This document shows positions 1 to 8,815 of a stretch of 31,498 nt of DNA, piece after piece. The stretch lies in contig JBQTHP010000227.1 of the NCBI GenBank assembly GCA_052389755.1, positions 1 to 31,498 of the forward strand, read 5' to 3'. Source of the DNA: JBQTHP01 sp052389755. Its GTDB lineage: Bacteria; Pseudomonadota; Gammaproteobacteria; Steroidobacterales; Steroidobacteraceae. The stretch's first letter is position 1; each line of letters opens with the position of its first letter. The position numbers and the translations under genes are program-made. The notes beneath the pieces are model-generated. The model made no database searches, was not told where the DNA came from, and was given only the letters and a program-made list of their open reading frames with translations.

Positions 1-2
1 TC

Positions 3-398
3 GCTGCCGAACCCGAGCGGGAGCGACTGCTGGCGGGCCGCTTCATCGAGATCAACGTGTGGCGCGCGATTCGAGGTCCGCTGCAGTCATCGCCGCTCGC
101 CGTGTGCAGCGCCGCGAGCATGCACGCCCGGGATTTCCTCGCCTGCGACCTCATCTACGCGGACCGCGTCGGCGAGATCTACGAGATCGCCCACAGCGCG
201 GCCCACGAATGGTTCTACTTCCCGGACATGCAGCGGGACGAAGCGCTCCTCCTGCTCGGTTATGACTCGGATCGCGCGCTCGCGCGCGTCGGTGCGCATT
301 CGGCATTCGAGCATCCGCACACACCGGCCGATGCGCTGCCGCGCGAGAGCATCGAGGCGCGCGCCTTTGCCTTCTTCGCACCGCGTGGGATCAGCTGA
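3..398 (+). CDS. CmcJ/NvfI family oxidoreductase, 3' part only
   Basis: The 3' end of a gene that begins before the window; the reading frame is open from base 3 to the TGA at 396-398. The visible 131 residues carry the C-terminal signature of the CmcJ/NvfI (GA4 desaturase-like) oxygenase group: an INVWRAIRGPLQSSPLAVC stretch, then SAAHEWFYFPDMQRDEALLL and a late HSAFEHP segment. Members are Fe(II)/2-oxoglutarate-type oxygenases or relatives acting on small molecules; the substrate cannot be read here. A GTG at 57 is an internal valine inside the conserved block, so it is not the start. The last 8 bases overlap the 3' end of hutF on the other strand, so the two genes converge. Family assignment is from remembered motifs. 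Confidence 0.8.
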   Translation, partial: AAEPERERLLAGRFIEINVWRAIRGPLQSSPLAVCSAASMHARDFLACDLIYADRVGEIYEIAHSAAHEWFYFPDMQRDEALLLLGYDSDRALARVGAHSAFEHPHTPADALPRESIEARAFAFFAPRGIS

Positions 399-1761
399 GC
401 AGTTGCCGTAGCGTGCGCGCGTAGCGATCGGCAATCCGGCTTCTCGCGTGATGCCGGCCGCCCTCGACGAGCTTGCGGCCGTGACGCCAGACGCAATCCA
501 CCAGCCCCGGTCCTCCTGCGAAGATCCAGCTATCAAGCAGGGTATCCCCTCGTCGTTCGATCAGCGACGGGTGCGCAGCATCCAGGCTCACGATATCTGC
601 CGGGGCACTTTCCGTGATTCCGGGCGCACTGCCATCCAGTGCCTGTGCGCCGCCTGAACACGCGGCCTCGAACAGACGGCGCCCGGTGGATCGCCCGGTC
701 TCGAGCGCCAGGACGCTTCGCGCGCGGTGATTCAGCCGCTGGCCATACTCCAGCAGCCGCAGCTCCGCAGCCGCATCGATGAGAACGTTCGAATCCGATC
801 CGATGCCGAACCGTCCGCCGGCGCGCATGAACGACTCGGCGGGAAACAGGCCGTCGCCCAGATTCGCTTCCGTCACGGGACAGAGTCCTGCGACGGCGTC
901 GCTCGCTGCGAGCCGCGCTACCTCCTCGCCGCTGAGATGCGTCGCGTGCACGAGGCACCACCGTGCGTCGACATCTGCGTGATCGAGCAGCCATTCGACG
1001 GGGCGTCTGCCACACCACGCGATGCAGTCCTCGACTTCACCCGTCTGCTCTGCGACGTGAATGTGGATCGGCCCGTTCGCCGAGAGCCGTGCCACCGCAT
1101 CCAGCTCGGCCGATGTGACTGCGCGAAGGCTATGCGGCGCAACCCCAACCCGGCCGTCCGGCAGCGACGTCGCAATACGCCGCGCACCTTCCATGAGCCG
1201 GGCGAAGCCATCGACGTCGTGGACGAAGCGCCTTTGCCCGTGCTTCGCTGCGGCTCCACCAAACCCGCTGTGCGCGTAGAAGACCGGCAACAACGTCAGT
1301 GCGATGCCGGCATCGGATGCGGCCGCGGCGATCCGGACGCAGAGCTCGGCAGGATCACTGTAGGGCGCGCCGTCCGGCGCATGGTGCAGATAGTGGAACT
1401 CGCCGACTCGCGTGAAGCCGCTCTCGAGCATTTCAACGTACGCATACGCGGCGATCGCTTCGATATCGTCTGCGCTGAGCGTGTCCACGAAGCGGTACAT
1501 GAGATCGCGCCAGGTCCAGAAACTGTTTCCCGTGGCGTCACGAGTCTCCGCGAGGCCCGCCATGGCACGCTGGAACGCATGGCTGTGCAGGTTGGGCATG
1601 CCGGGGACGGCGATCGCGTGGCGCTCGTCGCCGGCACCCGGGGCTACACTCGCTTCGATCCGTGCGATGCGGCCTTCGGTGACGATCACGCGCACGTGGT
1701 CCATCCAGCCCTGCGGAAGCAGGGCGGATGCGAACCACAAGCGCGCATTCTGCGTGTGCAT
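391..1761 (-). CDS. hutF: formimidoylglutamate deiminase (HutF)
   Basis: A 456-residue amidohydrolase-superfamily enzyme that deiminates N-formimidoyl-L-glutamate to N-formyl-L-glutamate plus ammonia, step four of the five-step histidine degradation route; cytoplasmic. Visible metal-site features are PNLHSHAFQ with H59 and H61 on strand 1, then HSLRAV, HIHVAEQTGEVEDC with its histidines, and a late GSDSN aspartate. Length is normal for HutF. The ATG at 1761 lies 47 bp from the divergent hutG start, matching the use of HutF product as HutG substrate. No clear Shine-Dalgarno precedes the ATG; a minus-strand TATAAG at 1774-1779 would give a very short leader. hutH, hutU and hutI are not in the window. 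Confidence 0.95.
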   Translation of the reverse strand: MHTQNARLWFASALLPQGWMDHVRVIVTEGRIARIEASVAPGAGDERHAIAVPGMPNLHSHAFQRAMAGLAETRDATGNSFWTWRDLMYRFVDTLSADDIEAIAAYAYVEMLESGFTRVGEFHYLHHAPDGAPYSDPAELCVRIAAAASDAGIALTLLPVFYAHSGFGGAAAKHGQRRFVHDVDGFARLMEGARRIATSLPDGRVGVAPHSLRAVTSAELDAVARLSANGPIHIHVAEQTGEVEDCIAWCGRRPVEWLLDHADVDARWCLVHATHLSGEEVARLAASDAVAGLCPVTEANLGDGLFPAESFMRAGGRFGIGSDSNVLIDAAAELRLLEYGQRLNHRARSVLALETGRSTGRRLFEAACSGGAQALDGSAPGITESAPADIVSLDAAHPSLIERRGDTLLDSWIFAGGPGLVDCVWRHGRKLVEGGRHHARSRIADRYARTLRQLLS

Positions 1762-1773
1762 CGAAAGCGGAAG

Positions 1774-1781
1774 CTTATAGT
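1774..1781. promoter_or_regulatory. possible back-to-back -10 elements between hutF and hutG
   Basis: The 47-bp divergent gap holds CTTATAGT. Read forward it gives TATAGT (1776-1781) for hutG, and read in reverse TATAAG (1774-1779) for hutF, each five of six to TATAAT. No good -35 box is visible for either. A GGAG at 1799-1802 serves the hutG GTG at 1809. Weak evidence, but the gap is too short to hold much else. Confidence 0.3.
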
Positions 1782-1808
1782 GTTCCCTCCACGGAGCTGG
1801 AGTGAAAT

Positions 1809-2636
1809 GTGACGTCGACGTGGCTGACGGTCAGAAGAGGGAACGCGCCGCTCATTCTGAGCATCCCGCACAGCGGCACGAAGCTCCTGCCCGAAATCGA
1901 GAGCAGGCTGAGCTCGTCGTGGCTGGCACGCAAGGATGCGGACTGGTGGGTGGATCAGCTCTATGACTTCGCGGCCGGACTCGACGCGACGGTCGTTCAT
2001 ACGGCGCTGTCGCGTACCGTGATCGACGTCAATCGCGATCCATCGGGTCGGTCGCTGTACCCAGGCCAGGCGACGACGGAGCTCTGTCCGACAACCACCT
2101 TCGATGGTGAGCCGCTGTACGGTGAGGGTCAGGCGCCCACCGCCGCCGAGATCGCCGATCGCCGCAGCCGATACTTCGACCCCTATCATCGAGCGCTCGA
2201 GCTCGAGATTGCCCGGTTGCAGCCCATGCATCCCGCGCTCGTGATCTACGAGGCGCACTCGATACGCTCGAAGGTGCCTCGTCTCTTCGACCGGGTGCTG
2301 CCGAACTTCAACATCGGTACGAACGCAGGACGCAGCTGCTCGGAGAAACTGACGGCCCAGGTCGAGTCTGTCTGTGCCGGAAAACCGTTCAGCAGCGTGA
2401 CGAACGGACGCTTCAAAGGCGGCTACACGACGCGCCACTACGGACAGCCGGGTACGAAGCTCCATGCGATACAGATGGAGCTCGCATGCCGCGGCTATCT
2501 TCGCGAACCCGAAACGTCCTGTACGCCGGCGAATTGGCCGGTACCCTACGACGCAGATTACGCCGCGCCGATGCGCGGCGTGTTGGCCGAGATCCTCGAA
2601 ACCTGCGTCGAATTTGCCACACGCCGGGGCGATTGA
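1809..2636 (+). CDS. hutG: N-formylglutamate deformylase (HutG)
   Basis: A 275-residue N-formylglutamate amidohydrolase that splits N-formyl-L-glutamate into glutamate and formate, the last step of the HutF/HutG branch of histidine degradation; cytoplasmic and metal dependent by family. Visible family motifs are SIPHSG near the N-terminus, KDADWWVDQLYDF, VNRDPSG, YEAHSI and TNGRFKGGYTTRHYGQP. The start is GTG at 1809; the ATG two bases earlier runs straight into TGA, and GGAG at 1799-1802 is correctly spaced for the GTG. It is divergent from hutF, and together they convert formimidoylglutamate to glutamate. Confidence 0.95.
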   Translation: MTSTWLTVRRGNAPLILSIPHSGTKLLPEIESRLSSSWLARKDADWWVDQLYDFAAGLDATVVHTALSRTVIDVNRDPSGRSLYPGQATTELCPTTTFDGEPLYGEGQAPTAAEIADRRSRYFDPYHRALELEIARLQPMHPALVIYEAHSIRSKVPRLFDRVLPNFNIGTNAGRSCSEKLTAQVESVCAGKPFSSVTNGRFKGGYTTRHYGQPGTKLHAIQMELACRGYLREPETSCTPANWPVPYDADYAAPMRGVLAEILETCVEFATRRGD

Positions 2637-2658
2637 TTTTCGGCACGAAGCAAATAGC

Positions 2659-2670
2659 ATGAACGTTCAT
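2659..2670. promoter_or_regulatory. perfect 12-bp palindrome, likely repressor operator of the RND operon
   Basis: ATGAACGTTCAT is a perfect 12-base palindrome, 20 bp before the GTG of the RND adaptor gene and 22 bp after hutG. It sits in a short AT-richer patch. GAACGTTC-centred palindromes of this type are typical of TetR-family operators, and TetR-type repressors commonly control RND pumps. No TetR gene is in the window, so the regulator is unknown. Confidence 0.45.
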
Positions 2671-2690
2671 TCTCTTGGCGAGATCCCGCT

Positions 2691-3848
2691 GTGAAACGCC
2701 TGACTCTGCACGTTGTGCTCGCGGGCGCGTTCGGGCTGGCAGGGTGCGGAGGCAACGATCCTGCGCCGCAGAGCCCGCCGCCGCAGGTTGGTGTGATCAC
2801 GGTGACGACGCAGCCGGTGACGCTCGAGCGGGAGCTGCCCGGGCGCACGAGTCCGTTTCTCGTCGCCGAAGTTCGCCCTCAGGTAAGCGGCATCGTGGCG
2901 AAGCAGCTCTTCACGGAAGGCGGGCTGGTGAGATCCGGGCAGCCGCTGTACCAGCTCGACGATGCAAGCTACCGCGCGAACTATCAGAGCGCCCAGGCTG
3001 GTCTGGCAAAGGCTGAAGCCGCGCTCGGCACGGCGCAGCTCACCGCGCGCCGTTTCGCGGAGCTGGTCAAGACCGGCGCAGTGAGCGCCCAGGATGCGGA
3101 GAACGCCGAAGCCGCGTTGCAGCAGGCGAATGCGGACGTTGCGGCGGCGAAGGCGGCTCTGGCGAGCGCCAGAGTTACGCTCGGATATGCCCGCATCACC
3201 GCGCCCATCTCGGGGCGAATCGGCAAGTCATCCGTCACGCGAGGGGCGCTCGTGACGGCCAATCAGGATGAGCCGCTCTCGACGGTGCAGCAGCTCGATC
3301 CAATATACGTCGACCTCACTCAATCGAGCCGCGAGCTGTTGCAGCTGCGCCGCCAGATGCAGGCAGGCACCGTGCGCGGTACGACCGACATGCCGGTGCA
3401 GATCCTTCTCGAGGATGGCAGTCGCTACTCTCACGATGGGCGGTTGCAGTTCGCCGATGTCACGGTGGACCAGGCAACCGGCAGTTTCTCGCTGCGCGTC
3501 GCCGTCCCGAATCCCGACAATGTGCTGTTGCCGGGGATGTACGTGCGCGCCGTGCTCGACACGGGAGTTCGCCCCGAAGGGCTGCTCGTCCCGCAGCAGG
3601 GAATCAACCGCGATCCCAAGGGCAACGCCACCGCGCTGGTCGTGGGCAAGGACGACAAAGTCGAGGAGCGAGTGGTCAAGGCCAGTCTCACCATCGGCGA
3701 CAAGTGGCTCATCGACGACGGCCTGAAGCCAGGCGATCGCGTGATAGTGGAAGGCCTGCAGAAGGTGCAGCCGGGCGTGCGCGTGCAGGTCGTGGACGTG
3801 TCCGTGGCGGCGGCCAACGCCTCCGCCCCCGCGAAATCCGCGATGTAG
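2691..3848 (+). CDS. RND efflux periplasmic adaptor (MexA/AcrA type lipoprotein)
   Basis: A 385-residue membrane fusion protein that links an inner-membrane RND pump to an outer-membrane channel. The N-terminus is a lipoprotein signal with lipobox LAGC (C19). It is followed by the first half of the lipoyl/barrel-sandwich domain (SPFLVAEVRPQVSGIV), an Ala/Gln/Glu-rich alpha-hairpin at about residues 95-160, the second lipoyl half (ARITAPISGRIGKS), then the beta-barrel and membrane-proximal domains. Length is normal for the AcrA/MexA group. The start is GTG at 2691 with only a weak GGCGAG upstream. The permease gene starts 17 bp after the stop. No outer-membrane factor gene follows, so the pump probably shares a TolC-like channel encoded elsewhere. 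Confidence 0.93.
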   Translation: MKRLTLHVVLAGAFGLAGCGGNDPAPQSPPPQVGVITVTTQPVTLERELPGRTSPFLVAEVRPQVSGIVAKQLFTEGGLVRSGQPLYQLDDASYRANYQSAQAGLAKAEAALGTAQLTARRFAELVKTGAVSAQDAENAEAALQQANADVAAAKAALASARVTLGYARITAPISGRIGKSSVTRGALVTANQDEPLSTVQQLDPIYVDLTQSSRELLQLRRQMQAGTVRGTTDMPVQILLEDGSRYSHDGRLQFADVTVDQATGSFSLRVAVPNPDNVLLPGMYVRAVLDTGVRPEGLLVPQQGINRDPKGNATALVVGKDDKVEERVVKASLTIGDKWLIDDGLKPGDRVIVEGLQKVQPGVRVQVVDVSVAAANASAPAKSAM

Positions 3849-3865
3849 CTGAAGAGCACGCGCAC

Positions 3866-6800
3866 TTGGCACGTTTCTTCATCGATCGCCCGATCTTCGC
3901 CTGGGTGATTGCCATCATCATCATGGTGGCGGGTGCGTTGTCGATCACGCAGCTGCCGATCTCGCGCTATCCGACCATCGCACCGCCGTCGGTGACGATC
4001 AGTGCGGTCTATCCGGGCGCCTCCGCGCAGACCGTCGAGGAGTCGGTGACCCAGATCATCGAGCAGAACATGAAAGGGCTCGACGGACTGCTGTACATGT
4101 CCGCGGCGAGCGATTCGAACGGCAGGGTGAATCTCACGCTGACCTTCGGCACCGGCACCGACCCCGACATCGCACAGGTGCAGGTACAGAACAAGCTGCA
4201 GCTCGCGGTCCCCCTGTTGCCACAGATCGTTCAGCAGCAGGGCATCAGCGTCAACAAGGCCAATACCGGATTTCTGATGGTGATCGGCTTCGTCTCCAGA
4301 GACGGCCGCATGGATCGCAGCGATATCGCCGACTACATCTCGACCAATCTCGTCGATCCCCTGAGCCGTGTATCCGGCGTCGGCAATGTCCAGGTGTTCG
4401 GCACCCGGTACGCCATGCGGATCTGGCTGAATCCCGACAAGCTCGGTGTATACCGTTTGGCGCCGGGCGATGTCATCGCGGCCCTGCAGGCTCAGAACGC
4501 GCAGGTGGCGGTCGGCCAGCTAGGCGGCACGCCCGCGATAGACGGCCAGCAGATCAATGCGACGATCACGGCACAGGAACGCCTGCAGACGCCCGAACAG
4601 TTCCGCAACATCGTCCTGCGCAGCGGCACCGACGGCGGCATGTTGAAGCTCGGCGATGTCGCGCGCGTCGAGCTCGGCTCGGAAAACTATGGGTTCATCA
4701 GTCGCTTCAACGGTCAGCCTTCCTCAGGCATTGCCGTGTCGCTGGCCACGAACGCCAATGCGCTCTCCACGGCGCAAGCCGTCGAGGCGATGCTGGAGCA
4801 GTACGCGCCCTCGTTCCCCCAGGGCCTCGAGGCCGTAGTGCCGTTCGATACCACGCCCTTCGTGCGCATCTCGATCCGCGAGGTCGTGAAGACGCTCGTC
4901 GAAGCGATGGTGCTGGTGTTCCTCGTGATGTACCTGTTCCTGCAGAGCTTCAGGGCGACGCTCATCCCGACGATCGCGGTGCCCGTCGTGTTGCTGGGCA
5001 CGATGGGCGTGCTGCTCGCGCTCGGCTTCTCGATCAACATGCTGACGATGTTCGCCACCGTGCTCGCGATCGGCCTGCTCGTGGACGATGCGATCGTCGT
5101 CGTCGAAAACGTGGAGCGCCTGATGACCGAGGAGGGCCTGTCACCGCTCGAGGCGACGCGCAAGTCCATGGATCAGATCACCGGTGCGCTCGTCGGAATC
5201 GCGATGGTCCTCGCGGCGGTGTTCGTCCCGATGGCGTTCCTCGGCGGTTCGACGGGCGTCATGTACCGGCAGTTCTCGGCGACGATCGTCTCGGCGATGG
5301 CGCTGTCGCTGCTCGTCGCCATCGTGCTGACCCCGGCACTGTGCGCGACGATGCTGAAGCCTACGAAGAAGGGCGAGCACGCCTCGGAAGCGCGATTCTT
5401 CCGCTGGTTCAACCGCAAGTTCGACGAGAGCAACGCCCGATATCGCGGGGTGGTCGGCAGGCTGCTCGCGCGCAGTGGGCGCGTGACGCTGATCTACGCG
5501 GCGATGGTCGTCGTCATGGGAGTGCTGTTCGCGCGACTGCCGTCCTCGTTCCTGCCGGACGAGGATCAGGGAGTGCTGTTTGCGCTCGTGCAGGCGCCGG
5601 TCGGCGCAACGCAGGAGCGCACGATGCAGGTGATCGAGAAAGTGGAGCAGCACTTTCTCGAGAACGAGAGGGCGACCGTCGAATCGCTCTTCACGGTGCA
5701 GGGTTTCAGCTTTGGCGGCAGCGGCCAGAACACCGGCATCGCATTCATCAATCTGAAGGAATGGGACGAACGCGAAGCGGCCGAGCTCGGCGTCCGCGCG
5801 GTTGCTCAGCGCGCGACAGCCGCGTTGAGTGAGATAAAAGACGCGATGGTGTTCGCATTCCCGCCTCCGGCGTTGCCGGAGCTCGGTACCTCTGCCGGCT
5901 TCGATTTCTATCTGAAAGACGAGGCTGGTGCCGGACATGCGGCGCTGATCGATGCCCGCAATCGCTTCCTCGGCATGGCGGCACAAAGCAAGCTTCTCGC
6001 CAACGTCCGCCCGAACGGCCAGGAGGACGCACCCCAGTTTCAGCTCGACATCGATACGGAAAAGGCGGCGGCGCAGCAGTTGTCGATTGCCGAGATCAAC
6101 GCCACCCTGTCGGTGGCGTGGGGCGGGCGGTACATCGACGACTTCATCGATCGCGGACGAGTGAAGCGCGTGTACCTGCAGGCGGATGCGCCGTTCCGGA
6201 TGGTGCCGGAGGATTTCAATCGCTGGTACGTGCGCAACGCCGATGGGGAGATGGTGCCGTTCTCGTCCTTTGCCACCTCCATCTGGACATACGGCTCGCC
6301 GCGCCTCGAGCGGTACAACGGCGCCTCAGCCGTTCAGCTCAACGGTGAGGCCGCGCCCGGCGTGAGCTCCGGGGCTGCGATGCAGGAGGTCGAAAATCTC
6401 GTCGCGCAGCTGCCGCAGGGATTCGGCATCGAATGGACAGGCCAGTCCTTCCAGGAGCGCGCCGCCGGCGAGCAGACTCCGCTGTTGTATGCATTGTCGG
6501 TGCTGATCGTCTTTCTCGCGCTGGCGGCGCTCTACGAGAGCTGGTCGATCCCCGCCTCCGTGCTGCTGGTCGTGCCCTTGGGCATCCTCGGCGCCGTGCT
6601 CGCAAACACACTGCGCGGCATGGAACGCGACGTGTATTTCCAGGTAGCGATGCTCACGACCGTGGGCTTGTCGAGCAAGAACGCAGTGCTGATCATCGAG
6701 TTCGCCAAGTCGAACGTCGAGGCGGGCATGGACCTGGTCGAAGGTACCTTGGCGGCAATCCGCGATCGGCTTCGGCCGATCCTGATGACCTCGCTCGCCT

Positions 6801-7021
6801 TCGGGCTCGGGGTGCTGCCGCTTGCGCTCGCAAGCGGCGCGGGTTCCGGCGCCCAACGGGCGATCGGCACGGGCGTCATCGGCGGCATGCTGGCCGGCAC
6901 GTTCCTCGGGATCTTCTTCATTCCGCTCTTCTTCGTCGTCGTGCGGCGGGTGGGGGTACGCCGCCGCCCCGCGCGTGAGTCCGACGTCGGCACAGCTGGC
7001 GTCGTGGAGCACAGCCGATGA
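3866..7021 (+). CDS. RND multidrug efflux permease (AcrB/MexB type, HAE1)
   Basis: A 1051-residue proton-driven inner-membrane efflux transporter, full length for the AcrB class. It begins ARFFIDRPIFAWV, the standard start of the family, from a TTG at 3866; no ATG or GTG gives that N-terminus, and upstream codons run into the adaptor gene. The proton-relay residues are present: D407 and D408 in GLLVDDAIVVVEN (the same numbers as in AcrB) and K938 in LSSKNAVLII. The two large periplasmic loops and twelve membrane segments are evident from the hydrophobic blocks. The substrate range cannot be read from sequence. Its TGA overlaps an ATG at 7018, tying it to the quinoprotein-relay genes downstream. 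Confidence 0.95.
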   Translation: MARFFIDRPIFAWVIAIIIMVAGALSITQLPISRYPTIAPPSVTISAVYPGASAQTVEESVTQIIEQNMKGLDGLLYMSAASDSNGRVNLTLTFGTGTDPDIAQVQVQNKLQLAVPLLPQIVQQQGISVNKANTGFLMVIGFVSRDGRMDRSDIADYISTNLVDPLSRVSGVGNVQVFGTRYAMRIWLNPDKLGVYRLAPGDVIAALQAQNAQVAVGQLGGTPAIDGQQINATITAQERLQTPEQFRNIVLRSGTDGGMLKLGDVARVELGSENYGFISRFNGQPSSGIAVSLATNANALSTAQAVEAMLEQYAPSFPQGLEAVVPFDTTPFVRISIREVVKTLVEAMVLVFLVMYLFLQSFRATLIPTIAVPVVLLGTMGVLLALGFSINMLTMFATVLAIGLLVDDAIVVVENVERLMTEEGLSPLEATRKSMDQITGALVGIAMVLAAVFVPMAFLGGSTGVMYRQFSATIVSAMALSLLVAIVLTPALCATMLKPTKKGEHASEARFFRWFNRKFDESNARYRGVVGRLLARSGRVTLIYAAMVVVMGVLFARLPSSFLPDEDQGVLFALVQAPVGATQERTMQVIEKVEQHFLENERATVESLFTVQGFSFGGSGQNTGIAFINLKEWDEREAAELGVRAVAQRATAALSEIKDAMVFAFPPPALPELGTSAGFDFYLKDEAGAGHAALIDARNRFLGMAAQSKLLANVRPNGQEDAPQFQLDIDTEKAAAQQLSIAEINATLSVAWGGRYIDDFIDRGRVKRVYLQADAPFRMVPEDFNRWYVRNADGEMVPFSSFATSIWTYGSPRLERYNGASAVQLNGEAAPGVSSGAAMQEVENLVAQLPQGFGIEWTGQSFQERAAGEQTPLLYALSVLIVFLALAALYESWSIPASVLLVVPLGILGAVLANTLRGMERDVYFQVAMLTTVGLSSKNAVLIIEFAKSNVEAGMDLVEGTLAAIRDRLRPILMTSLAFGLGVLPLALASGAGSGAQRAIGTGVIGGMLAGTFLGIFFIPLFFVVVRRVGVRRRPARESDVGTAGVVEHSR

Positions 7022-7058
7022 ACGCATCCGCACGCGCGGTCTGCGAGGAGTCTGTGGT

Positions 7059-7064
7059 AGGAGG
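7059..7064 (+). promoter_or_regulatory. ribosome binding site that decides the metallohydrolase start
   Basis: A consensus AGGAGG ends 7 bases before a GTG at 7072. That GTG gives a protein opening directly with a Tat signal (SRRQALLGG). The in-frame ATG at 7018 would add 18 residues of no signal-peptide character, so 7072 is preferred. Confidence 0.6.
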
Positions 7065-7071
7065 CGCATCT

Positions 7072-8004
7072 GTGTCGCGCCGCCAGGCTCTGCTTGGAGG
7101 GCTGTGCCTGTGCTGTTCGCCCGGCGTGATCCGCCGCGCGCGCGCCCAGGCGCCGACTTTCGCTACTACAGAGGTGGCGCCGGGAATCCACATTCGCCGC
7201 GGAGCGCATGAGGAGGCTACGCCGGCCAATGAAGACGCGATTGCCAACATCGGGTTCATCATCGGCCGCGACGCCGTAGTCGTCACGGAATCAGGCGGCA
7301 GCCTGAAAGACGGCGAACGGCTCCGCGCGAGAATCCGCGAGCTCACCCCCTTGCCGATTCGCTATGTGCTGATGTCGCACGTGCACCCGGACCATGTTTT
7401 TGGTGCCGGGGCCTTCCTGCCGGACAAGCCGGCATTCGTGGGGCATGCACAGTTGCCGCGCGCACTCGGGGAGCGTGGAGAGTATTACCGGCGGCGGCTC
7501 GAGCAGGTGTTGGGGCGGGGCAATGCCGGACCGATCGTGCAACCGACGATGCTGATCCAGGATGAGGCGCACATCGATCTGGGCGGACGGGTGCTGCGGC
7601 TGAAAGCTCACGGCATCGGCCACACGAACTGCGATCTCAGCGCACTCGATCCGCAGACGCGGACGCTGTTTCCCGCGGACCTGCTGTTCGTGGGGCGCGT
7701 TCCTTCACTGGACGGGAGTCTCAAGGGATGGCTGCAGGAGCTCGCGGGCTTGAGAGCGCTCGGGGTGCAACGCGCCGTGCCAGGCCATGGCCCTGCGAGC
7801 GTGAATTTCTCGTCAGCGGCGGTGAAGCTGGAGCATTATTTGAAGGTGTTGCTGAGCGAGACGCAGCAAGCCATCGCGAAGGGCATCGAAATCGACGCTG
7901 CGGCCGACAGCGTTGCGCGATCGGAGCGTGGCAAATGGACGCTGTTCGACGAGTATCACGGACACAACGTCATTCAGGCGTTCAAGGAGCTCGAGTGGGA
8001 GTAG
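7072..8004 (+). CDS. quinoprotein relay system zinc metallohydrolase 2 (MBL fold, Tat-exported)
   Basis: A metallo-beta-lactamase-fold protein of the SoxH-related group found beside PQQ-dependent dehydrogenases. The N-terminus is a twin-arginine signal, SRRQALLGGLCLCC, with cleavage likely near ARAQA, so it acts in the periplasm. The zinc ligands are complete: HVHPDH at residues 103-108, a later GHTNCD histidine, the FPADLLF aspartate and VPGHGP near the C-terminus. The reaction of this family is not established. It overlaps the SoxYZ-like gene by 10 bases, and two genes on is a CXXCW protein; these three travel together in quinoprotein gene neighbourhoods. Start GTG 7072 is chosen on its AGGAGG site; ATG 7018 (328 residues) is the alternative. 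Confidence 0.85.
   Translation: MSRRQALLGGLCLCCSPGVIRRARAQAPTFATTEVAPGIHIRRGAHEEATPANEDAIANIGFIIGRDAVVVTESGGSLKDGERLRARIRELTPLPIRYVLMSHVHPDHVFGAGAFLPDKPAFVGHAQLPRALGERGEYYRRRLEQVLGRGNAGPIVQPTMLIQDEAHIDLGGRVLRLKAHGIGHTNCDLSALDPQTRTLFPADLLFVGRVPSLDGSLKGWLQELAGLRALGVQRAVPGHGPASVNFSSAAVKLEHYLKVLLSETQQAIAKGIEIDAAADSVARSERGKWTLFDEYHGHNVIQAFKELEWE
7984..7989 (+). promoter_or_regulatory. ribosome binding site for the SoxYZ-like gene inside the upstream gene
   Basis: AAGGAG lies in the last codons of the metallohydrolase gene, 5 bases before the GTG at 7995. It supports a start overlapping the upstream stop and translational coupling of the two genes. Confidence 0.6.
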
Positions 8005-8804
8005 GCCGAAGACTTCTGCTGGCGGCGGCGAGCTGCCTGATCGCGGTCTCGTCGACGGATCTCGCGCGTGCGCAAGCTGACGAAGAAGAGGCGGCCCGCA
8101 ATGCGCGGTGGTCAGCGCTGCAGAGTGCGCTCTTCGGGGAGCGAAAGGTGGAGGAGGGCGCAGGCGTCATCGAGCTCGACGCTCCTGCACGAGCGGTCGA
8201 TGCCGCACTCGTACCGCTCACGATTTCGATCGTTGGCAGCGGGTCGATCAGGACGGTGCACCTGGTCATCGACAACAATCCCGGGCCCCTCGCCGGCCGG
8301 TTTACGTTCGGACCGGCTGCGGACCCGCGTACCCTCAAGGTCCGCATGCGCGTCGATGAGTACACGGACATTCACGCGATCGCCGAAGGCGTGGACGGCA
8401 GACTCTACTCGGTCAAGAAGTTCGTGAAGGCATCCGGGGGTTGCTCGGCGCCGGTGAGTTCCCAGGACGCGAAGGCGCTGCAGGATCTGGGGCAGATGAG
8501 GCTGAAGCTGCTCAGTGACTTCGCGCCGGGCAAACCCGTGCAGACGCAGCTGATGATTCGACATCCCCAGTTCAATGGTCTGCAGATGGACCAGATCACG
8601 CGCAACTACACCCTGCCGCATTTCATCAAGACGATCGACGTGAGCCATGCAGGTCGGGAAGTGCTGCGCGTCGAATCCGATATCGCGCTCAGCACCGATC
8701 CGGTGATCACCTTCGGCTTCGTACCCCGCGCGAAAGGCCCGTTGAAAGTGGTCGTTCGTGACAGCGAAGGCCTGAAGTTCGAGCGCAGCTTCGAAGTGCC
8801 CTGA
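7995..8804 (+). CDS. quinoprotein dehydrogenase-associated SoxYZ-like carrier
   Basis: A 269-residue exported protein in which a SoxY-like domain and a SoxZ-like domain are fused. Residues 1-30 form a Sec signal (LLLAAASCLIAV, cleavage near ARAQA). The SoxY-like half runs to a GGCS motif with C150, the probable counterpart of the SoxY swinging-arm cysteine. The SoxZ-like half (KPVQTQLMIRHPQFNGLQMD and the LSTDPVITFGF region) completes the protein. In sulfur-oxidising bacteria SoxYZ carries sulfur intermediates on that cysteine; the role of the PQQ-associated version is unknown. The GTG start at 7995 is set by AAGGAG at 7984-7989 and the signal peptide. Downstream, the CXXCW gene starts 11 bp on. 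Confidence 0.88.
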   Translation: MGVGRRLLLAAASCLIAVSSTDLARAQADEEEAARNARWSALQSALFGERKVEEGAGVIELDAPARAVDAALVPLTISIVGSGSIRTVHLVIDNNPGPLAGRFTFGPAADPRTLKVRMRVDEYTDIHAIAEGVDGRLYSVKKFVKASGGCSAPVSSQDAKALQDLGQMRLKLLSDFAPGKPVQTQLMIRHPQFNGLQMDQITRNYTLPHFIKTIDVSHAGREVLRVESDIALSTDPVITFGFVPRAKGPLKVVVRDSEGLKFERSFEVP

Positions 8805-8815
8805 AACTGGATTCA

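Noticed and set aside
727..1812. A 361-codon open frame opposite hutF
   Set aside because: It mirrors the hutF coding sequence, has no family motif, and is typical of the long antisense frames in GC-rich genes.
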